Of a stretch of DNA of 64,000 nucleotides, positions 45,929 through 56,180 are shown in pieces (the stretch's first letter is position 1; each line of letters opens with the position of its first letter). The DNA is from Sneathiella marina (lineage in GTDB: Bacteria; Pseudomonadota; Alphaproteobacteria; Sneathiellales; Sneathiellaceae). The notes beneath the pieces are model-generated. The model saw only the letters and a list, made by a program, of their open reading frames with translations. It searched no databases and had not been told where the DNA came from. The stretch spans positions 3,647,501 to 3,711,500 of the forward strand of contig NZ_CP098747.1 in NCBI RefSeq assembly GCF_023746535.1. The letters are read 5' to 3'. Made by a program: the position numbers and the translations under genes.

Positions 45929-46336
45929 ATGGATAAAACCAACGCATATATAAAAACAACCAAGGACATTGCGGTTTCGGTCGTGCCAATATATCTGGTG
46001 GACCGGTCCGTTCCTGAAGATGGGTTTTTTGTGTGGGCATATAAAATTTGCATAGAAAACAACGGCATATGCACGGTTACCCTGCGCAACAGGCATTGGA
46101 AAATTACCGATGCCGAGGGAAATACAGAAGTTGTGGATGGTGAAGGTGTTGTCGGGGAGCAGCCAATTCTTGCCCCCGGGCAATCATATGAATACACCAG
46201 CGGGACCCCTCTTCCAACGCCCTCGGGTATTATGGTAGGGTCCTATGAAATGGAATCTGACGAAGGAACCATGTTCGCTGTCGATATCCCGGCCTTTTCG
46301 CTGGACAGCCCGCATGAATCCTCTCCGCTCCACTAA
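45929..46336 (+). CDS. apaG: ApaG-family protein
   Basis: The 135-residue protein starts MDKTNAYIKTTKDIAVSVVP and contains CTVTLRNRHWKITDAEG, VVGEQPILAPGQSYEYTSG and GSYEMESDEG, the pattern of ApaG (DUF525), a small beta-sandwich protein linked to divalent cation or nucleotide stress. AAGGGG seven bases before the ATG at 45929 fixes the start. It lies after metZ in the same orientation, with its own likely promoter. Confidence 0.93.
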   Translation: MDKTNAYIKTTKDIAVSVVPIYLVDRSVPEDGFFVWAYKICIENNGICTVTLRNRHWKITDAEGNTEVVDGEGVVGEQPILAPGQSYEYTSGTPLPTPSGIMVGSYEMESDEGTMFAVDIPAFSLDSPHESSPLH

Positions 46337-46374
46337 ATTGCAGTATTTACCGAGCATGAGGACGGCGTAAAAAA

Positions 46375-46980
46375 ATGAATGAACATTACAAGCCTACCGC
46401 ATCACAGGATGAAAAGCCTGCGAAGGAAGAAGTTGAAGAAGCAATCCGCACGCTTATCCGATGGGCGGGAGATGACCCCGACCGTGAAGGCCTGGTCGGC
46501 ACACCGGATCGCGTCGCCCGATCTTACCTCGAGTTCTTCGCCGGCTATAACGAAGATCCCGATGCCTATTTGGCCCGCACCTTTGAAGAAGTGAACGGCT
46601 ATGATGAAATGGTCGTGCTCAAGGATATTCGCGTTGAAAGCTATTGCGAGCATCATATGGTGCCCATAATTGGAGTAGCCCATGTCGCCTATATGCCGAA
46701 CAGCCGTGTTGTCGGCATCTCAAAATTGGCGCGTGTGGTGGACGCCTATAGCAAGCGTCTGCAGATCCAGGAAAAGCTGACCCGCCAAATCGCCGAGACG
46801 ATTGACCGGACCCTGAGCCCAAAGGGTGTCGCCGTCATAATCGAGAGTGCCCATCAATGCATGACAACACGGGGAGTTCATAAAGACGGCGTGACAATGG
46901 TCACCAGCACCATGCTTGGCACGTTCAGAAAATCGGATATCACACGCCGTGAGCTGCTCGCCTTTATAGGTAAAAGCTAA
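46375..46980 (+). CDS. folE: GTP cyclohydrolase I
   Basis: The 201-residue enzyme opens folate synthesis by converting GTP to dihydroneopterin triphosphate. It has [20 protein letters not shown] (zinc Cys and His) and [16 protein letters not shown] (zinc Cys and active-site residues), with [15 protein letters not shown]. Length is standard. It starts 38 bases after apaG. Confidence 0.97.
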   Translation: MNEHYKPTASQDEKPAKEEVEEAIRTLIRWAGDDPDREGLVGTPDRVARSYLEFFAGYNEDPDAYLARTFEEVNGYDEMVVLKDIRVESYCEHHMVPIIGVAHVAYMPNSRVVGISKLARVVDAYSKRLQIQEKLTRQIAETIDRTLSPKGVAVIIESAHQCMTTRGVHKDGVTMVTSTMLGTFRKSDITRRELLAFIGKS

Positions 46981-46992
46981 CCCTGCCCCGCC

Positions 46993-48444
46993 GTGATTAA
47001 TATACGCATTATCCTGTCCATTATCGGACTTTTGCTGGTCATTCTGGGGCTGGCAATGCTGATCCCTGTGATTGTCGATCTTGCCGTGGGAAATCGCGAT
47101 TGGCAGGTGTTTTTTGCGTCCGCAACCGTTGCCCTTTTTGTCGGCGGCGGCCTGTTTCTTTCCAACCGCGGTACGGGGGGGGATTTTGGAATCCGGCAGG
47201 CCTTTATCCTCACCACGGTTGCCTGGATCGCCATCCCGGCATTTGCCGCCCTGCCGCTGACATTCAGCGAATTGAATATCTCCTATACCGATGCTTTTTT
47301 CGAGGCCATGTCCGGGCTGACGACCACCGGCTCGACGATCCTGACCGGACTGGATGATGCCCCACCCGGCATCTTACTTTGGCGCGCCTTGCTGCAATGG
47401 CTTGGTGGTATCGGGATCATCGTCATGGCCATCGCCATCCTGCCGCTTCTCAGCGTTGGCGGGATGCAGCTTTTCCGCATGGAAGCATCTGATGCCTCGG
47501 CAGAGAAAGCCATGCCGCGGTTGACGGAAATTGTTAAAATGATCGCCTTTATCTATCTCGCCTTGAGCGTCATATGCGCAATTTGCCTGTGGGCTGCCGG
47601 GATGACGGTGTTCGAAGCGATCGCCCATACCATGACAACCATTTCAACGGCCGGATTTTCAACCTCGGATGGCTCTATCGGTTATTTCAACAGCCCGCTA
47701 ATCGAAAGCATCCTCGTCGTCTTTATGATCATGGGCGCCCTTCCCTTCCTGATGTATATGCATCTGATGCTGGGCAAGCCCGGCAGCTTCCTCAAAGACA
47801 GCCAGATTCGCTGGTTCCTCAGCATCCTCCTGATTGGAATTCTTGCCATGGTTCTGTGGCAAATGACCGAGGAAAATCTGGGATTTTGGCTGGCATTACG
47901 CTATGCGACTTTCAATGTAACCTCGGTCATCACCGGGACCGGCTACGCAACAACCGATTACAACGCCTGGGGCGGTTTTGCCGTCACTGCCTTTTTCTTC
48001 TTCATGTTTATCGGCGGCTGTGCGGGATCGACATCCTGCGGGATCAAGGTGTTTCGCTATCAGATCCTTATTGAGACCGTTCGTTGCCAGCTCATGCAAC
48101 TGATCCGGCCCAATGGCATATACAAGCCACGGTACAATGGCAGGCCGCTGGCTGAGGATGCCATCAGCGCCGTCATGAGCTATATATTCCTTTTCCTGCT
48201 GACCTTCGCCGTGTTAACGGTTTGCCTGAGCCTGACCGGGCTGGATTTCATAACGGCCATTTCCAGTGCCGGCACCTCCATCGCCAATGTCGGACCGGGA
48301 CTGGGGGAGATTGTCGGTCCCTCCGGATCGTTCAAGCCCCTGCCCGATAGCGCGAAATGGCTTATGGCACTTGGCATGTTACTGGGGCGGCTGGAATTAT
48401 TTACGGTTCTCGTTCTCTTCTCTAGTCGTTTCTGGCAGCGTTAG
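46993..48444 (+). CDS. trkH: TrkH-type potassium uptake protein
   Basis: The 483-residue membrane transporter has four pore-loop repeats of the TrkH/KtrB type (for example MSGLTTTGSTILTG, TTISTAGFSTSDGS and VTSVITGTGYATTDY) and repeated membrane spans. It imports K+ with a TrkA partner that is not in this window. It starts at GTG 13 bases after folE. Its last 23 bases overlap the convergent RND gene. Confidence 0.93.
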   Translation: MINIRIILSIIGLLLVILGLAMLIPVIVDLAVGNRDWQVFFASATVALFVGGGLFLSNRGTGGDFGIRQAFILTTVAWIAIPAFAALPLTFSELNISYTDAFFEAMSGLTTTGSTILTGLDDAPPGILLWRALLQWLGGIGIIVMAIAILPLLSVGGMQLFRMEASDASAEKAMPRLTEIVKMIAFIYLALSVICAICLWAAGMTVFEAIAHTMTTISTAGFSTSDGSIGYFNSPLIESILVVFMIMGALPFLMYMHLMLGKPGSFLKDSQIRWFLSILLIGILAMVLWQMTEENLGFWLALRYATFNVTSVITGTGYATTDYNAWGGFAVTAFFFFMFIGGCAGSTSCGIKVFRYQILIETVRCQLMQLIRPNGIYKPRYNGRPLAEDAISAVMSYIFLFLLTFAVLTVCLSLTGLDFITAISSAGTSIANVGPGLGEIVGPSGSFKPLPDSAKWLMALGMLLGRLELFTVLVLFSSRFWQR

Positions 48445-51400
48445 GATCCGGACCTCCTGAGGTCGGAAAATACAGTTTTTTGAACCATCCGAAAATATGA
48501 CCGAAATCCTGTTGCATGATGAGCAGGGACGGAACCACGAACAGCACCAGAACCGTTGATGCCATCAATCCAAACACCAATGTAATGGCCATGGGGATGA
48601 GGAACTGGGCCTGCAGGCTGGTTTCAAATAGCAATGGTGTCAGCCCGCCGATTGTCGTGAGCGACGTCAACAGGACAGCACGCAACCGGTCGCAGGTACC
48701 GTTAATGACCGCCTCCCTGTAGCGTTCTCCATTTTTCAGTCTTTCATCAATGATACTGACAAGAATGATCGAATTATTAACCAATATTCCGGAGAGGCCG
48801 AGCAAGGCGATCAGTGATAAGATCGTCAGGTTGAAACCCAGTAAATAATGCCCGAAAATCGCCCCGACAACACCGAAGGGGATGATCGCCATAACGACGA
48901 TGGGGCGCCAATAGGACGAAAATACCCAGGCCAGCACCAGATAGATTGCGGACAGTCCGATCATGGCACCAAACTCCATATCCGCCAATGTGTCCGCTTG
49001 TTCCTCCGATTTGCCGGCGAAGCGGTATTTCAACCCGTATTTTTGCGCGATCGCGTCCAGTCCATCCTCGGCGATGACATCCAGAACCTGATCAGAAGAC
49101 GTCAAATTCTCGTCCACTTCAGCCGTTACCGCCACTTCACGGACGCCGTCCTCTCTTTTAATGCGGGCGAATCCGACCTGGCTTCTTTCGGCAACGACTT
49201 CGGACAAAGGCACATCAATTCCGCCGGGGCTTTTAACATAAAAATTTCGCAGCGCACTGACGGAGACCTGATCCCGCGGCAGCTGCACTCTTACGGTAAC
49301 TTCCTCATCCCCACGGGCAAATCTCTTGGCGATAATCCCTTCAAAGCCGGCGCGGACCTGAGAGGAGATATCCTCCGTTGTAAAGCCGAGCGCCCGGCCG
49401 CGCGGGGTTAATTCCAGAATGATTTCCTGTTTCCCGATGGGCAAGTCATCCTCGATATCGGAGATTCCACGATATTGGGCGAGGAGGGCCTTCACCTCCA
49501 GGGACGCCGCCTTCAAGCCATCAACATTATCCCCTTTCAGGCGAATATCCAGCTCCCGGCCCGGCGGGCCGCCGATCCGTTCTGTCAATGCTATGCGCTG
49601 TAATCCCGGCAGCTCACGGATTTCCTCGCGCCAGGCCTTGATAAAATCGGCGGTCCGAATGTCCCTGAAATCCGCGGATACAAGCTCGACCGTCATGCCG
49701 CCCCGGTTATCTCCGGCGACAGAACTAAAGGCATCGCCGATACTGACGCCGATTTTGCCGATGGCGTTTTCGATCAAGCCGCCCTGTCCATCGGTTAGCG
49801 CCTCTTCCGTTGCATAAAGCGAACGATCCAGTTCCGCGACCATGACCTCTGTGCGATCCCGTGAAATCCCGGGGGCAAACACCACATTCGCATTGATCAC
49901 ATCGGCTTCGGGTGTCGGGAAAAAGTTGAAGGCAAGCCGGCCTCCTGCCATGAAACCTATGGAAATAATCAACATGGCCACGGCGGCGGCCAGGGTGGCA
50001 TATCGCCAGCCAACGGCGATGCTGACGATACGCTTGAAAAGATGGGTCTGGAAATAGCGAAACTTTGCGTCAAACCATTGCCGCATCCGGCTGTCAGTTC
50101 CAGCCTGGTATTGCAGGGCCTGTTTCATATGGCCCGGCAGAATAAGAAAGCATTCAATCAGGCTGGCCACCAGCACAGAGACCACAACCGCCGGGATGGC
50201 GCCAATGATCTGGCCGATGATATCACCGATCATGAAGATCGGCAGGAAGGCGGCAATGGTTGTCAGGCTGGAGGCGAAAACCGGCGCCAACATCCGCAAT
50301 GCCCCTTTTTCAGCGGCGTCTGCAGCGCTCAACCCCGTAGAGCGTAAATGGGACGCATGTTCGCCGACAACAATGGCGTCATCGACGATAATTCCCAGCG
50401 ACATGATGATCGCGAACAGGCTGATCATGTTTATGGATTGCCCGGTTATCAACATCACGCCCGCCGTCGCAAAAATTGCCACCGGAATACCGGCGGCGAC
50501 CCAAAAGGCGACTCGCACATTCAAAAAGATAAAGAGGACGATCAGGACGAGAATCAACCCGCTTGCGCCGTTGGTAATCAGCAACCGAATGCGATCTTCG
50601 ATCAGCCCTGCCTGAACATCATATTTCTTGATTTGCAGATCTGCCGGCCAGCGGCCTTTTTCCTGAGCGAAATAATCGTCAACGATTTTTGCAGCCTGCA
50701 AGGCGTCCGTGGACTGGGCGCGCTGAATTTGTATCTCGACGGCCTGGCTACCCCCTTTTTGCAGCCCGGTTTTCCCTTTTTCCGTAAATTGATCCTGAAC
50801 ATTGGCAATATCACGCAAATAGATTTTCTGGCCGTTTTCCAGCGATTTTATTTCCAGTTCGCCAACCGATTTGGCGTCGTTTTTCTGTTCCAGAGATCGC
50901 AGTTGACGTTCAAAGCCGCCGGCGAGGGTCCCCAAGGGAACATCCTTGGAATTCGATTGAATAACCCGCGCAACATCATTCAACGACATGTTCATGCGCC
51001 GCAATTCCCGGCGGTTCACATCAACCCAGATTTCCTCGTCACGTGTTCCGAACAACGTGATCTTGTCAATGCCGAGATCCAGAAGATCGTCGCGCATTGT
51101 TTTCGCAATTTGTTTGAGGGCAGCTTCCGAATAGGGGCCCGAAACAGACAGGCGGGCAATGGGATCATAGATGATGACCCGGTTTATTATGGGCGTTTCC
51201 GATGTTTCCGGAAAGGTCGTTATCTGGGTAATGCCCTGTTCCACCTCGGAAAGAGCCGCCTGCATGTCGCTGCCCGGTTCGAACTCGACAACGACCGTGC
51301 TGCTGCCCTCCACCGAATAGGATGTGACCCGCTTGACACCGCTTAAAAACCGTACCTCCGGCAGGATTGCCGTGGTGATATTGGTATCGACATCATCAGC

Positions 51401-51574
51401 ACTGGCGCCCGGCCAGACAATTGTCGCCGTGACGACTTCCGTCCCGAAATCCGGGAAAAACTGTGTATTGAGACGGAAGATTGACGCTATTCCAATGACA
51501 ATCATCATGATCATCAGCAAATTTGCAGCATTCCTGTGGCGGACAAATATCCTGACGAGACCGGGTAAATCCAT
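48422..51574 (-). CDS. RND-family efflux pump inner-membrane subunit
   Basis: The 1050-residue AcrB-type transporter has twelve membrane spans in two halves and two large periplasmic loops. It begins with LVRIFVRHRNAANLLMIMMIV and contains SLGIIVDDAIVVGE in TM4, with the proton-relay aspartates. Its gene starts at the stop of the adaptor gene on the same strand. Substrates are unknown. It ends inside the trkH 3' end. Confidence 0.95.
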   Translation of the reverse strand: MDLPGLVRIFVRHRNAANLLMIMMIVIGIASIFRLNTQFFPDFGTEVVTATIVWPGASADDVDTNITTAILPEVRFLSGVKRVTSYSVEGSSTVVVEFEPGSDMQAALSEVEQGITQITTFPETSETPIINRVIIYDPIARLSVSGPYSEAALKQIAKTMRDDLLDLGIDKITLFGTRDEEIWVDVNRRELRRMNMSLNDVARVIQSNSKDVPLGTLAGGFERQLRSLEQKNDAKSVGELEIKSLENGQKIYLRDIANVQDQFTEKGKTGLQKGGSQAVEIQIQRAQSTDALQAAKIVDDYFAQEKGRWPADLQIKKYDVQAGLIEDRIRLLITNGASGLILVLIVLFIFLNVRVAFWVAAGIPVAIFATAGVMLITGQSINMISLFAIIMSLGIIVDDAIVVGEHASHLRSTGLSAADAAEKGALRMLAPVFASSLTTIAAFLPIFMIGDIIGQIIGAIPAVVVSVLVASLIECFLILPGHMKQALQYQAGTDSRMRQWFDAKFRYFQTHLFKRIVSIAVGWRYATLAAAVAMLIISIGFMAGGRLAFNFFPTPEADVINANVVFAPGISRDRTEVMVAELDRSLYATEEALTDGQGGLIENAIGKIGVSIGDAFSSVAGDNRGGMTVELVSADFRDIRTADFIKAWREEIRELPGLQRIALTERIGGPPGRELDIRLKGDNVDGLKAASLEVKALLAQYRGISDIEDDLPIGKQEIILELTPRGRALGFTTEDISSQVRAGFEGIIAKRFARGDEEVTVRVQLPRDQVSVSALRNFYVKSPGGIDVPLSEVVAERSQVGFARIKREDGVREVAVTAEVDENLTSSDQVLDVIAEDGLDAIAQKYGLKYRFAGKSEEQADTLADMEFGAMIGLSAIYLVLAWVFSSYWRPIVVMAIIPFGVVGAIFGHYLLGFNLTILSLIALLGLSGILVNNSIILVSIIDERLKNGERYREAVINGTCDRLRAVLLTSLTTIGGLTPLLFETSLQAQFLIPMAITLVFGLMASTVLVLFVVPSLLIMQQDFGHIFGWFKKLYFPTSGGPDPNAARND

Positions 51575-52824
51575 TATCGAACCTCTACCCTGAGATTTGG
51601 CCCGATTTCGGGGAATCGCGTTATGATGAGGCGTTCTTCATCGCTCAGGTTCCCGCGGATAAAATAGTCCCCGCCGTTCTTGGCAATGACGACAATTTCC
51701 CGCGGCTCGATTTTCCCCTCCTTCGCCACGTAAACCGTGTCATCGTCAAAGACACTATATTCCGGCACCTTGATGACATCGTCATATGTATTGCCCTTCA
51801 GGATGATCTCGACGAAGGCGCCGGGCCGCAGCAGATCGAGATTATCATTTCCCTCCAGAACCGCGTAAACCTCAACCCCGCCCGAATTGAAACTGATCTC
51901 CGAGCTCAGCCGGGACACCGTCCCCACATAGGAAACCTCTGTTTCACCGGAGGACCAGCGCACCGTGACCGGACGGCCGATAATGCCTGCTGTATTGGCC
52001 AGCAACAGGCCGTACTGGCTGTCGGATAGTAAAAACCGTGCTTCCAGTTGAGAGGCATCTATAAGACGGGCAACCTTGTCCTTGGCATCAATGTTCTTTC
52101 CATATTCCGCATTAACCTCTGCCAGATAGCCCCGAAACGGGGCACGTAACTCCGTATTTTTGAGATCTCTTTCAGCCCGGCGGACACCAACATCCAGGCG
52201 GTCTATGACAGCCTGTTGCTGGCCGATGCGTGCCTCAAGAATATCCAGCTGGGCCTGACGCAATTCAACGGTCTGTTTTTGCCGTGTCAGGGCGGATTTG
52301 GCATCATCCAGTGCTTTTTCCGAGATATTGCCGCGCTTGGAAAGACTATTGGACCGCTCGACGTTGCGCATCTCACGTTCCAGCACCTCACTATCGCGGA
52401 CAAGGGCCGTTTTTTCCGATTTTCGCGTGGCAACAAGCTCGTTCAGCCGGGATTTCGCTTCCAGCAATCCGGCCTGGTTTTCATCCAGGCTTGCCTGAAA
52501 ATCAAACGGATCGACAGCGATGAGCAATTCCCCCTGATCCAGTATGCCGCCTTCACGGAAATTTGGGCTGACATCAATAACCTCGCCGCCGACGAGGGAT
52601 CGCAATTCGACATCGCGCGCGGCAACCAGGGTGCCAAACAGCAACAGGTTTATGGACTGGTCCTTATGCTGAACGGCAAGAGTGTCTACCGGCCATATTC
52701 TCTCCCCGGCGATTTCCGGTTCAATGACCGGCTTCGTCGCCACCAGATAATATAAAATTCCCGCACCAAGCAGCAGAATTACTAGCGGGATAACCACCTT
52801 GAGAGCAATTGTTATAAACCGCAT
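51574..52824 (-). CDS. RND efflux periplasmic adaptor subunit
   Basis: The 416-residue HlyD/MFP-family adaptor has an N-terminal membrane anchor (VVIPLVILLLGAGILYYLV), a lipoyl-like half (ELRSLVGGEVIDVSPNFREG), a long coiled-coil hairpin and a barrel domain (ELRAPFRGYLAEV). It links the RND pump to an outer-membrane channel. It shares one base with the pump gene and starts seven bases after the regulator gene. Confidence 0.94.
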   Translation of the reverse strand: MRFITIALKVVIPLVILLLGAGILYYLVATKPVIEPEIAGERIWPVDTLAVQHKDQSINLLLFGTLVAARDVELRSLVGGEVIDVSPNFREGGILDQGELLIAVDPFDFQASLDENQAGLLEAKSRLNELVATRKSEKTALVRDSEVLEREMRNVERSNSLSKRGNISEKALDDAKSALTRQKQTVELRQAQLDILEARIGQQQAVIDRLDVGVRRAERDLKNTELRAPFRGYLAEVNAEYGKNIDAKDKVARLIDASQLEARFLLSDSQYGLLLANTAGIIGRPVTVRWSSGETEVSYVGTVSRLSSEISFNSGGVEVYAVLEGNDNLDLLRPGAFVEIILKGNTYDDVIKVPEYSVFDDDTVYVAKEGKIEPREIVVIAKNGGDYFIRGNLSDEERLIITRFPEIGPNLRVEVR

Positions 52825-52831
52825 TATATTG

Positions 52832-53506
52832 TTACCTCACCCGCGTTTGGGGAATATATTCGCCAAGTTCCAGGATCCTTAGAACCATCGTGGTCAACGA
52901 TGATTTGATAATGTGAGTTTCAGATGCTCCCATCTTTTTCCATCCCAGCCTTGCGGTAATCAAGGGTTCATTCAGCGCATATTGCAGGCACATTATCAGG
53001 ATGGAATGTGTTGTCAGCTTGACGGACGGGCTCGCCGCCGGCTCTTTTAAAATTTTGGCGACCAGCATGCCCAGCAAATCATGCATGACATTTATATGCC
53101 CCTCCAGGACCAGATCGAAGCAATCGGTGGGTGCCTGCATTTCCCGTATGATCAAGCGCATGCGCCAGCGCGGATTCTCCGGGGACATCACGCTGTCCAG
53201 TAGATCATTGACGAACTTTATGACGATTTCCGCCAGCGCCTGACGATCATCACCGGCAGCCTGCATTTTCGTGCTCAGGTAAAGACCGAAACCAACCCGG
53301 ATTGGCTTGAGATCTTCGATAATTTTTTCGAAAATTGCCCGGTAAAGGCCTTCCTTATTTTCGAAATGATAGGAAATAGCCGATAAATTGACACCGGCAG
53401 CTTTGGCAATTTGTCGTGTCGAGACCGCATCAAAGGGCTGATCGGCGAAGAGCGGGCCGGCCGTCTCGATCATTCTGGTTGCAGCCGTGTTTTTTTCTGT
53501 ATCCAT
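52832..53506 (-). CDS. TetR-family regulator (CecR-like)
   Basis: The 224-residue protein has an N-terminal TetR helix-turn-helix (STRQIAKAAGVNLSAISYHFENKEGLYRAIF) and a C-terminal half resembling the DUF1956/CecR group, which typically sits before efflux pumps. It is first in the regulator-adaptor-pump operon, so it likely autoregulates it. A candidate operator lies at 53516-53527. Confidence 0.9.
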   Translation of the reverse strand: MDTEKNTAATRMIETAGPLFADQPFDAVSTRQIAKAAGVNLSAISYHFENKEGLYRAIFEKIIEDLKPIRVGFGLYLSTKMQAAGDDRQALAEIVIKFVNDLLDSVMSPENPRWRMRLIIREMQAPTDCFDLVLEGHINVMHDLLGMLVAKILKEPAASPSVKLTTHSILIMCLQYALNEPLITARLGWKKMGASETHIIKSSLTTMVLRILELGEYIPQTRVR

Positions 53507-53515
53507 ATTTTTAGG

Positions 53516-53527
53516 TCAATCGTTTGA
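53516..53527. promoter_or_regulatory. Candidate TetR operator
   Basis: TCAATCGTTTGA is a TCAA-TCGT-TTGA inverted repeat, just upstream of the regulator start and followed by TTTGATCAA. The position suits repression of the efflux operon. Confidence 0.35.
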
Positions 53528-53647
53528 TCAATTTTAAAATACTAGCAATTCCGGGGCGGCGCTGCAAGTGAGCGCCGTCACAAAATCAATATATACGAAA
53601 AACGCTGGCTCTTATGCTGATGCCAGAGGGCGCAGCATAACGCTTTC

Positions 53648-54241
53648 TTAGCGGATATAACTTCCCAGGAAGCTTCGAATATTCTTTTCCATCTCGACAT
53701 CAAACCCACGCATCAATGCCTCGACCTGTGTGTAATATGTCTGTTCCCGCTGATTAAGGGTAATGCCTTCGGGCACGGATTTGGAGCGGGTCGCCTCCGC
53801 CGTGACAAAGCCGGACGCGCCGGATATTTCGCTCACCTTCACTTCAACAAGAACATGGAATTTATACAGCTCGGACTGGCTTTTGGTCACCACGCCCTTA
53901 AGGCCGCCCTGCTTTTCAAGACGCTCTTCCACGGCACTGGCGTCCTTGATTGTAACGGTTGCAACGGCCCCGCTATTACCCGTTGCCCGCAATCGATCCC
54001 GCACCCAGTTTCGAACGGATTGATCAATTTTCACCGGCAGCTCATGCTCTACGTTCGGCGCCTTCAATGTCGGCCTGAATTCGTTGACAACCTTGATCTC
54101 GCTCACATTGAGCATGATCGGGTTAAGATGCTGAAACGTGATTTCCGGATAAGTGGGAACCGGAGGCGCCTTCACACATCCTATGAGAAAAACGGTTGTC
54201 ATCAAGGTCAATGCCGTGATTACGTGACGCATGCCGATCAT
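53648..54241 (-). CDS. Unrecognised lipoprotein
   Basis: The 197-residue protein has a lipoprotein signal (hydrophobic stretch to LIGC, lipidated Cys about residue 22) and a mature beta-rich region ending EMEKNIRSFLGSYIR. AGGTGAGG before the ATG at 54241 sets the start. No characterised family was recognised. It stands alone between the TetR gene and hslO. Confidence 0.75.
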   Translation of the reverse strand: MIGMRHVITALTLMTTVFLIGCVKAPPVPTYPEITFQHLNPIMLNVSEIKVVNEFRPTLKAPNVEHELPVKIDQSVRNWVRDRLRATGNSGAVATVTIKDASAVEERLEKQGGLKGVVTKSQSELYKFHVLVEVKVSEISGASGFVTAEATRSKSVPEGITLNQREQTYYTQVEALMRGFDVEMEKNIRSFLGSYIR

Positions 54242-54301
54242 TTTGTCCTCACCTGTAGTATGGGTTGAATATCCTACAATATTACCGAGCGGACTGTAAT
54301 A

Positions 54302-55222
54302 TCAACCCTGAGATTTTAATTCTTCAAGGCTGATTTCATACTTGTTGTTGCAGAACTGACAATCGGCAGTAATAACACCCTCATCCGCCATATCGCTCAA
54401 ATCAGCTTCACCGAACGACTTCAAGGTCGTCAAAACACGATCGGCGCTGCAACTGCATTGGTCCAATAATTCCTGCGGATCATACAACCACACCCCGTCT
54501 TCATGGTACAGGTTATATAAAAGCTCCGAACTTTTAAGGATCGGGTTAATCAGTTCGCCTGCCGTTACGGTGGCCGCCAGGGCTTGCGCGTTTCTCCAGT
54601 TTTCCTCTTCTTCATCCTTCACAATCTCAAGGGAACTTTCATCCGGTAGCCGTTGGATCATTAACCCGCCTGCGCGCCATTTTCCGTCAACTTTATCAAC
54701 AGCAATGCGCAAAAGCGTATCCAGCTGCTCGGATTTATCGAAATAGTTCTCCATACATTTTGCGAGGCTCTCTCCTTCAAGATCAACTATTCCCTGATAG
54801 CGGTTTCGCTCGACACCTGCATCGATCGTAAACGCCACATATCCCTTCCCCAGGAACCGTTCCACCCGGTCCCCGCTCCCCTTGGATTGCTCAGCAGTTG
54901 CCAGTCTATCCTCATCAAAGCCGGCATAGCCCCGTAAATTCCCCGGGGTCGTCATATCTGCGGCAATCATGGTAATCGGGCCGTCGCCCTTTGTCTGGAC
55001 CGTAAATATTCCTTCAAATTTGAGGGCGCCGCCCAGCATCGCAGCCAAAACCAGTCCTTCCCCTAGAAAGGAGGCAACAATATCTGGATAAGCATGTCGG
55101 TTGAGAATGCTGTCAATGGCATCCCCCAAACGCACAAGCCGGCCACGCACCCCCGCTTTCGCCATTTGAAAGGGTTGAATTACATTATCGGTCAATATTT
55201 TCTGATCCAGCTCTTCAGGCAT
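54302..55222 (-). CDS. hslO: Redox-regulated chaperone Hsp33
   Basis: The 306-residue cytoplasmic holdase is activated by oxidation. Its C-terminal redox switch has CSC (Cys256, Cys258) and CQFC (Cys288, Cys291), which bind zinc when reduced. The N-terminal part has the ILTDNVIQPFQM and FLGKGYVAFTID patterns. It follows argF by 28 bases on the same strand, a common alphaproteobacterial order. Confidence 0.95.
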   Translation of the reverse strand: MPEELDQKILTDNVIQPFQMAKAGVRGRLVRLGDAIDSILNRHAYPDIVASFLGEGLVLAAMLGGALKFEGIFTVQTKGDGPITMIAADMTTPGNLRGYAGFDEDRLATAEQSKGSGDRVERFLGKGYVAFTIDAGVERNRYQGIVDLEGESLAKCMENYFDKSEQLDTLLRIAVDKVDGKWRAGGLMIQRLPDESSLEIVKDEEEENWRNAQALAATVTAGELINPILKSSELLYNLYHEDGVWLYDPQELLDQCSCSADRVLTTLKSFGEADLSDMADEGVITADCQFCNNKYEISLEELKSQG

Positions 55223-55250
55223 CTGGCACCTTTCTCAAATGGAAAATTGA

Positions 55251-56180
55251 TCAGGACGTGCCGAGGCACCAACGCAAAACCGCTTTTTGAGCGTGCAGCC
55301 GGTTCTCCGCCTCATCGAAGATCACCGATTGCGGACCATCCATAACAGCGGTTGTGGCTTCTTCTTCACGGTGAGCCGGCAGACAATGCATGAAAATCGC
55401 ATCCCCCGCTGCTTTCGACATCATTTCTTCATCCACCCGAAAGGGTGCCAGAATATTATGTCGGTTAGCCGCGTCATCCCCCATGGAAACCCAGGTATCG
55501 GCGACAATACAATGAGCTCCCGCCGCCGCCTCTTGCGCATCCTGGGTCACATGAACGTTCGCGCCAACTTCCTTGGCCCAGTCAAGAGCCCGGGAATCCG
55601 GCGATAATTCCGCCGGACAGGCCACCCGAAACTCGAAGCCAAACTGTCCAGCGGCGTGAATCCATGACGTCACCATATTGTTGCCATCGCCACTCCAGGT
55701 GACAATTTTGTCCTCAATGGATCCAAGATGCTCTTCAAATGTCATGACATCCGCCATAAGCTGGCAGGGATGGCTGTCATTGGTCAGGCCGTTAATGACG
55801 GGGACAGTCGCATACTCCGCCAGCTCTTGAAGTTTGCCATGATCATCAGTTCGGATCATGATCGCATCCACATAACGCGACAACACCCGTGCTGTATCGG
55901 CGATGGTTTCTCCGCGGCCCAGTTGCATGTCCGTACTGTTAAGAACAATCGTATCACCGCCGAGCTGGCGCATGGCCATATCGAAGGATACCCGGGTCCG
56001 GGTCGAGGGAAACTCGAATATGGCCGCAAGGGTATGCCCCTCAAGCGCGGCATCACCGTCAACAGTCCCGCGCGGCAACCCACTCCGCGCTTGTTTTACC
56101 GAGATCCCGTCATCAATAATATGACGAAGCGCCTCTTTCCCAATCATATTGAGATCTAGAAAGTGATTGGGACTAGCCAT
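55251..56180 (-). CDS. argF: Ornithine carbamoyltransferase
   Basis: The 309-residue enzyme joins carbamoyl phosphate and ornithine to make citrulline in arginine synthesis. It has the carbamoyl-phosphate motif [30 protein letters not shown] and [10 protein letters not shown]. The ATG at 56180 ([10 protein letters not shown]) is preferred to an upstream start at 56207; it overlaps the argD stop by eight bases, so argD-argF-hslO is probably one transcript. Confidence 0.96.
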   Translation of the reverse strand: MASPNHFLDLNMIGKEALRHIIDDGISVKQARSGLPRGTVDGDAALEGHTLAAIFEFPSTRTRVSFDMAMRQLGGDTIVLNSTDMQLGRGETIADTARVLSRYVDAIMIRTDDHGKLQELAEYATVPVINGLTNDSHPCQLMADVMTFEEHLGSIEDKIVTWSGDGNNMVTSWIHAAGQFGFEFRVACPAELSPDSRALDWAKEVGANVHVTQDAQEAAAGAHCIVADTWVSMGDDAANRHNILAPFRVDEEMMSKAAGDAIFMHCLPAHREEEATTAVMDGPQSVIFDEAENRLHAQKAVLRWCLGTS